Shown here: positions 7,401 through 9,177 of the stretch, piece by piece
How positions within the stretch are numbered: position 1 is the first letter of the stretch
Layout: every line of letters starts with the position of its first letter
Assembly: GCA_026786325.1 (NCBI GenBank)
Contig: JAJAYH010000239.1
Location: 1-9,177, forward strand
Reading direction: 5' to 3'
DNA: 9,177 nt
Origin: Alkalinema sp. CAN_BIN05
GTDB lineage: Bacteria > Cyanobacteriota > Cyanobacteriia > Leptolyngbyales > Leptolyngbyaceae
The notes under the pieces: generated by a model
The model's database searches: none
Told to the model about the DNA's origin: nothing
Seen by the model: only the letters and a program-made list of their open reading frames with translations
Program-made: the position numbers and the translations under genes

Positions 7401-7909
7401 TCAAGCACATCAATGAGCGAAGGCACAACTTCTTTCCCAACACCCTCAAATTTCCCAACGGCTTGAGCAGCAGCAGCGCGGACACTTGAGTTGGGGTCTT
7501 TCAGGAGAATGATTAATTCAGGAAGAGCGGGCTTTGCCTTGGGACCGATGGCGGAGAGGGCTTCGGCGGCGCGGCGACGGATTTCAACGGTGTTGCGATC
7601 GGTGAGGGCATCTTTTAAGACTGTGACGGCATTTCCGGCATCCGGTCCCAATTTCCCAATGGCGATAATGGCATTAAGACGCTGCTGAAGCGGTAATTTT
7701 CGGTTCTCGACGGTGTTAACGAGGGTTTCAAGGGCGCTGGCATTGGGGGCGATCGCAATGCTGTTAATGCTGTTGTCATGAAAGATTTCGAGCGATGAAT
7801 TAAGCTTAGCCGTTTGGCCTAGGGCGGTGAGAGCAAAGATTGGACTCAGACCAAACAGTGCCAAGGGGAGTAAGCCAAACCAGCGGGACCGAGAATTCGA
7901 TGAGGACAT
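4463..7909 (-). CDS. Membrane-spanning NACHT NTPase flanked by two HEAT-repeat arrays
   Basis: An 1148-residue protein. Residues 1-32 form a signal peptide or signal anchor (R7, R9, hydrophobic 11-30). Residues about 56-355 contain roughly eight HEAT/PBS-lyase-type repeats (pattern: ALPxLxxxLxDxxxxVRxxAAxALGxIG). A membrane helix follows at about 427-449, with lysines after it. By the positive-inside rule the first HEAT array faces outwards and the rest lies in the cytoplasm. The NTPase has Walker A GEGGIGKTSL (559-568, K565), a Walker B variant ILVIVDRMSE (642-651), sensor ALIVTSR (671-677) and the late NACHT-type helix LDPLAECLAALYLV (860-873). About five more HEAT repeats (960-1135) form the C-terminus. 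NACHT proteins are STAND switches that oligomerise on sensing a ligand; some are antiphage effectors, others regulators. The ATG fits the signal peptide well. No operon partner is seen. Confidence 0.9.
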   Translation of the reverse strand: MSSSNSRSRWFGLLPLALFGLSPIFALTALGQTAKLNSSLEIFHDNSINSIAIAPNASALETLVNTVENRKLPLQQRLNAIIAIGKLGPDAGNAVTVLKDALTDRNTVEIRRRAAEALSAIGPKAKPALPELIILLKDPNSSVRAAAAQAVGKFEGVGKEVVPSLIDVLDDPNPIVRINAINSLSSFGSDAQSALPQLIEGLSDPDRVIRKTIINTLSRLGKDAKPAARGLSKLIQGNDSDISVAALMALGQIGSEANVAVPDVSQALTNEDAKVRTWAALTLGRMGETAEPVLPELRRALQDSDKNVRQNVASSLGKITSNTPETLTALAIALNDDDIGVRISAASSINQLAGYIQDETSKFSRDDLTSTIVTLDKVSVIFEDPKSNTNQEVRNTLRRSIVVIKAAKAAKASRHLDQTIEWSKENPVFALIVLYILVTPSFWLLVLLLKPLWLLKVNDLLKPYTDLELPTPLGNTIKVPLRFVMFLGWLHYHPRVLDAWVDRQLTIAHDAFANKSTVNDRRVYIPIPVVLQGNTIAEISSKDIQAIFLDGRQCILIWGEGGIGKTSLACQLAQWSMSDDRTKRLCRHRMIPVLIEQELDFKVNAGKDPFREAIRGQLQALVDSAEPLSDDFIEKLLRQRRILVIVDRMSELSDATRREIRPGHPDFPANALIVTSRVEENLDNVPKTLMRPMRIEGNRLSSFLEAYLTQCNKRDLFTDSEYFDACSQLSKMVGQRNVTVLLAKLYAEQIIAHKSGITNSHLPDNIPDLMLSYLNELNRDHNPNEPDNPTVHQDAKVTAWECLKYNFRPAPVKRDTLLTELELACGIDSATAKLRLRHLQTRLRILQTVGPAQDQISFSLDPLAECLAALYLVELYGNETYLWKNFMIQADAMPGAPESIHGFLLALRDCCLSRGVEMDIPENVLNELGQRVGLSTEMLRRNQIEQRLARLVPKLSNGILETKLRAIRELGDLGAAAQSVLPALVREIHAPEWQIRQEVIKTIGLMGAEGRNAIPVLVDRMRDDDRRVACEAIVSLGKIGTIAIPALVCALESKTAHIRSTAAWILANFQDGANSAVPALRKVLQDEDWQVRWVAAYTLGSIGTGAKEAVPDLIAICGGEHELVRQEASRALWRINGEATSRIVVASR
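6675..6698 (-). repeat. 9-bp coding repeat, 2.7 units (KAA)n
   Basis: GCTTTGGCG is repeated twice and followed by GCTTTG without a mismatch. On the coding strand it gives the Lys-Ala-Ala pattern KAAKAAKA at about residues 405-412 of the NACHT protein, in the linker just before the membrane helix. Copy-number changes would keep the frame. Confidence 0.7.
7749..7756. repeat. HIP1 octamer GCGATCGC
   Basis: Second perfect HIP1 palindrome of the window, near the 5' end of the NACHT gene; a cyanobacterial genome signature. Confidence 0.85.
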
Positions 7910-8268
7910 AATGCCTAGAAGTAGGGGATAGATGTTCCTAGTTAGAGTCCAGAGTGCCCACTATTGCGTCGCCATATCACTACAGGCAAGCTCAAATGTT
8001 TCTAACAACGTAAAATCGTGATGATTTATTAGAGTACTAAACCGATCGGGGGTACCAAGATTTCAGGCTGCGATCGGCCTAGAAGAAGGGTAACTAAATA
8101 ATGGCTAAAAGGCTCCAGCTTTCATTCTAAATGGGGCTTATTCAAGCTAAAAACCTGAGATAAAGCAATATACAACCTTATCTCAGGTTATTCGTCAACG
8201 ATCGCCCATCAAAATAGTGGAAAATATCGCGCCAGAATTGTAATTAACGGATTAACTTGCAGACGCTT
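7910..8268. other. 359-base intergenic region with no gene recognised
   Basis: Lies between the start of the NACHT gene and the stop of the RRM gene, both on the minus strand. It must hold the NACHT promoter, but I find no convincing -35/-10 pair on that strand, and only a weak AGG precedes the ATG. The clear element is the terminator near 8149-8189. Small inverted repeats such as AAATC-GTGAT-GATTT around 8023-8037, and CCGATCGG-type palindromes, are present without an assignable role. Confidence 0.6.
8149..8189 (-). terminator. Rho-independent terminator of the RRM gene
   Basis: A perfect 12-bp inverted repeat, AACCTGAGATAA (8152-8163) with TTATCTCAGGTT (8178-8189), encloses a 14-base loop. 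Read on the minus strand, about 80 bases past the RRM stop codon, the CCTGAG stem is followed by five Ts (complement of 8149-8153). It would separate the RRM transcript from the NACHT gene. Confidence 0.72.
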
Positions 8269-8520
8269 CTAACGAGGATCCTTGGGTTTTGCCTTATTAA
8301 CCTTGAGCAAGCGGCCCATCCACTCTGCTCCATCTAGCTTTTCGATCGCTAGATCTTCCTCGGCCTCCGTATCAAGATCCACGAATGCGAATCCACGTTT
8401 TTTGCCAGTTTCCCGATCCATGGGTAAGCTGACACGTTTCACAACGCCATACTCACCAAACACTTCACGGACATCCTCTTCGGTCGCCTGGAAGGACAAA
8501 TTGCCGACGTAAATAGCCAC
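8269..8520 (-). CDS. Single-RRM RNA-binding protein (cyanobacterial Rbp type)
   Basis: An 83-residue cytoplasmic protein that is one RNA-recognition motif. RNP2 is IYVGNL (3-8) and RNP1 is RGFAFVDL (42-49), with aromatic RNA-stacking residues Y4, F44 and F46. Cyanobacterial Rbp proteins bind single-stranded RNA and several are induced by cold; some have a Gly-rich tail, which is absent here. The short basic end KVNKAKPKDPR places it with the tail-less class. The start is GTG: upstream in frame there is no ATG before a TAG, and GGAG (complement of 8527-8530) lies 6 bases upstream. It has its own promoter-like box and terminator, so it is probably monocistronic. Which Rbp paralogue it is cannot be told from sequence alone. 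Confidence 0.93.
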   Translation of the reverse strand: MAIYVGNLSFQATEEDVREVFGEYGVVKRVSLPMDRETGKKRGFAFVDLDTEAEEDLAIEKLDGAEWMGRLLKVNKAKPKDPR

Positions 8521-8600
8521 AATGCTCTCCGTATCCTATTGAAATCTGAATGATAAACAAGAAACGATAATTTCCTTAATCGCCTGCATGTTTGAAAAGT

Positions 8601-8606
8601 ATTATA
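8601..8606 (-). promoter_or_regulatory. Candidate -10 box of the RRM gene
   Basis: Perfect TATAAT on the minus strand (plus-strand ATTATA), 80 bases upstream of the GTG. No good -35 box is present at 16-18 bases. Transcription would begin near 8594 and leave a leader of about 73 bases, long for so small a gene and compatible with the post-transcriptional cold control known for rbp genes. Confidence 0.5.
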
Positions 8607-8798
8607 GCGAATTATTTTGATCAGGGGCACAACAAACCACAGAAAGACACAACTATTTGTTTAGACAGCTTGCAAAGGTCTGGTTGAAGCCTTCAAATTT
8701 GAGCGATGATCGGCTGTCTGGGTCAAGAATTGTTGAATTTACTTTCAAAATACTGATAATAAGTTCCATTTTTGCTGAAACTCTATTCTTTCCGACAG

Positions 8799-8839
8799 GT
8801 TATTCATTCCTTAACCTATCCTTTAGGATTGTCAGGTAA
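8799..8839 (+). promoter_or_regulatory. Candidate Pho box upstream of pstS
   Basis: CTTAACCT at 8810-8817 is a perfect match to the 8-base repeat of the cyanobacterial Pho box (YTTAAYYW, repeats every 11 bases) bound by the PhoB-type regulator SphR. The units in register are weaker: GTTATTCA at 8799-8806 (6 of 8), CTTTAGGA at 8821-8828 (5 of 8) and TCAGGTAA at 8832-8839. The place before a phosphate-binding protein gene, about 10 bases from a -10-like box, supports it. Confidence 0.5.
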
Positions 8840-8848
8840 GTTTATTTG

Positions 8849-8854
8849 TAATAT
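8849..8854 (+). promoter_or_regulatory. Candidate -10 box of pstS
   Basis: TAATAT, 10 bases after the last Pho-box-like unit and 20 bases before the ATG. The leader would be very short and no Shine-Dalgarno sequence is evident, so the exact start of transcription is uncertain. Confidence 0.35.
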
Positions 8855-8873
8855 TCGATACCGAAAATATTCT

Positions 8874-9177
8874 ATGACTTTATCTTCTCGCCTGTTTCAG
8901 TCCTTGACTTCTCCTAAAGGATTGCTCTTCATCCTTCCTGTCAGTATCGCTTTGGGTTTGGCGGCTTGTTCTCCCCAGACTCCAACGGCGGCTCCCGGTG
9001 CAGCGAAGCCTGATGCAAAAACATCGTCAGATCCAGTGGCAAGTGGCCCAACTGTTGCTCTATCGGGTGCTGGTGCGACAGCTCCTAACCCGTTATATCA
9101 AGCTTGGTTTGCGGCTTATAACAAAAAGAATCCTAACGTTCAAATCAGCTATCAATCCGTCGGTAGTGGTGCGGGAG
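8874..9177 (+). CDS. pstS: Phosphate ABC transporter substrate-binding lipoprotein PstS, 5' part
   Basis: The first 101 codons of a gene that runs off the right edge. It encodes the extracytoplasmic inorganic-phosphate-binding subunit of the PstSCAB importer. A lipoprotein signal peptide covers residues 1-31, with lipobox LAAC and lipidation Cys32. A Pro/Ala-rich spacer of about 28 residues tethers the domain to the membrane. VALSGAGATAPNPLYQAWFA (61-80) and ISYQSVGSGAG (91-101) are the N-terminal PstS signature, where SGAGAT and SVGSGAG line the phosphate pocket. Many PstS proteins have Phe or Tyr after GAT; here it is Ala70. The start is the ATG that gives a proper signal peptide, though no ribosome binding site is obvious. 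A Pho-box-like site upstream suggests induction under phosphate starvation. Permease and ATPase genes would be expected beyond the window. Confidence 0.93.
   Translation, partial: MTLSSRLFQSLTSPKGLLFILPVSIALGLAACSPQTPTAAPGAAKPDAKTSSDPVASGPTVALSGAGATAPNPLYQAWFAAYNKKNPNVQISYQSVGSGAG

Larger units (their letters stand above)
8521..8873. other. 353-base divergent intergenic region (RRM gene / pstS)
   Basis: Separates the divergent RRM and pstS starts. The left third holds the RRM leader and its -10 box; the right end holds the candidate Pho box and -10 of pstS. A frame open from a TTG at 8657 to 8839 is not supported as a gene. I see nothing assignable between about 8640 and 8795. Confidence 0.6.

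Noticed and set aside
1756..7909. Calling the region an established antiphage defence system
   Set aside because: NACHT proteins occur in defence, but no nuclease, toxin, reverse transcriptase, restriction gene or mobile-island marker accompanies it, and cyanobacteria use such proteins in ordinary signalling.
8657..8839. 60-codon plus-strand frame starting at TTG
   Set aside because: No ribosome binding site, no family resemblance, and it ends inside the likely Pho box of pstS.

Overview
The window looks like chromosomal DNA of a cyanobacterium, probably a filamentous or otherwise large-genome one. The signs are frequent CGATCG cores with two complete HIP1 octamers (GCGATCGC at 969-976 and 7749-7756), a short single-RRM Rbp-type RNA-binding protein, a REC-PAS protein of cyanobacterial style, an AAA-like (AAA_35) ATPase, a HEAT-repeat NACHT protein, and a short inverted-repeat element with GATCCCCCTA-type ends. 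The species cannot be named from the sequence. No rRNA, tRNA, CRISPR array, transposase or phage gene is visible.

Layout from left to right: (1) the 3' part of an unrecognised gene (2-640, +) whose frame is open to the window edge; (2) a four-helix b-type cytochrome of the b561/hydrogenase-cytochrome type (695-1273, -), convergent with it; (3) a 482-base intergenic stretch (1274-1755) holding candidate operators, promoter-like boxes, a foldable region that may be a small RNA or a long leader, and a perfect 16-bp tandem repeat just upstream of a TATAAT box; (4) a REC-PAS response regulator with no output domain (1756-2952, +), with five 12-bp repeats coding for (SQLN)5 between REC and PAS; (5) a 143-bp MITE-like element (2988-3130); (6) an AAA-like ATPase starting at TTG and ending in a hydrophobic tail (3160-4452, +); (7) converging on it with only 10 bases between the stop codons, an 1148-residue membrane protein with the order signal/TM - HEAT array - TM - NACHT NTPase - HEAT array (4463-7909, -); (8) a 359-base gap with a strong terminator; (9) an RRM protein starting at GTG (8269-8520, -); (10) a divergent intergenic region with the rbp promoter and a candidate Pho box; (11) the 5' end of a phosphate-binding lipoprotein gene, pstS (8874 to the edge, +).

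Working together: pstS, the RRM protein and the cytochrome are ordinary housekeeping or stress genes without an obvious link. The middle of the window (1756-7909) is more unusual. A receiver-PAS signalling protein is followed by two P-loop ATPases of types used as signal-transducing switches, both with predicted membrane anchoring. Whether these three form one pathway is inference from proximity. They are not a single operon, because the NACHT gene is on the opposite strand and an inserted element separates the first two.
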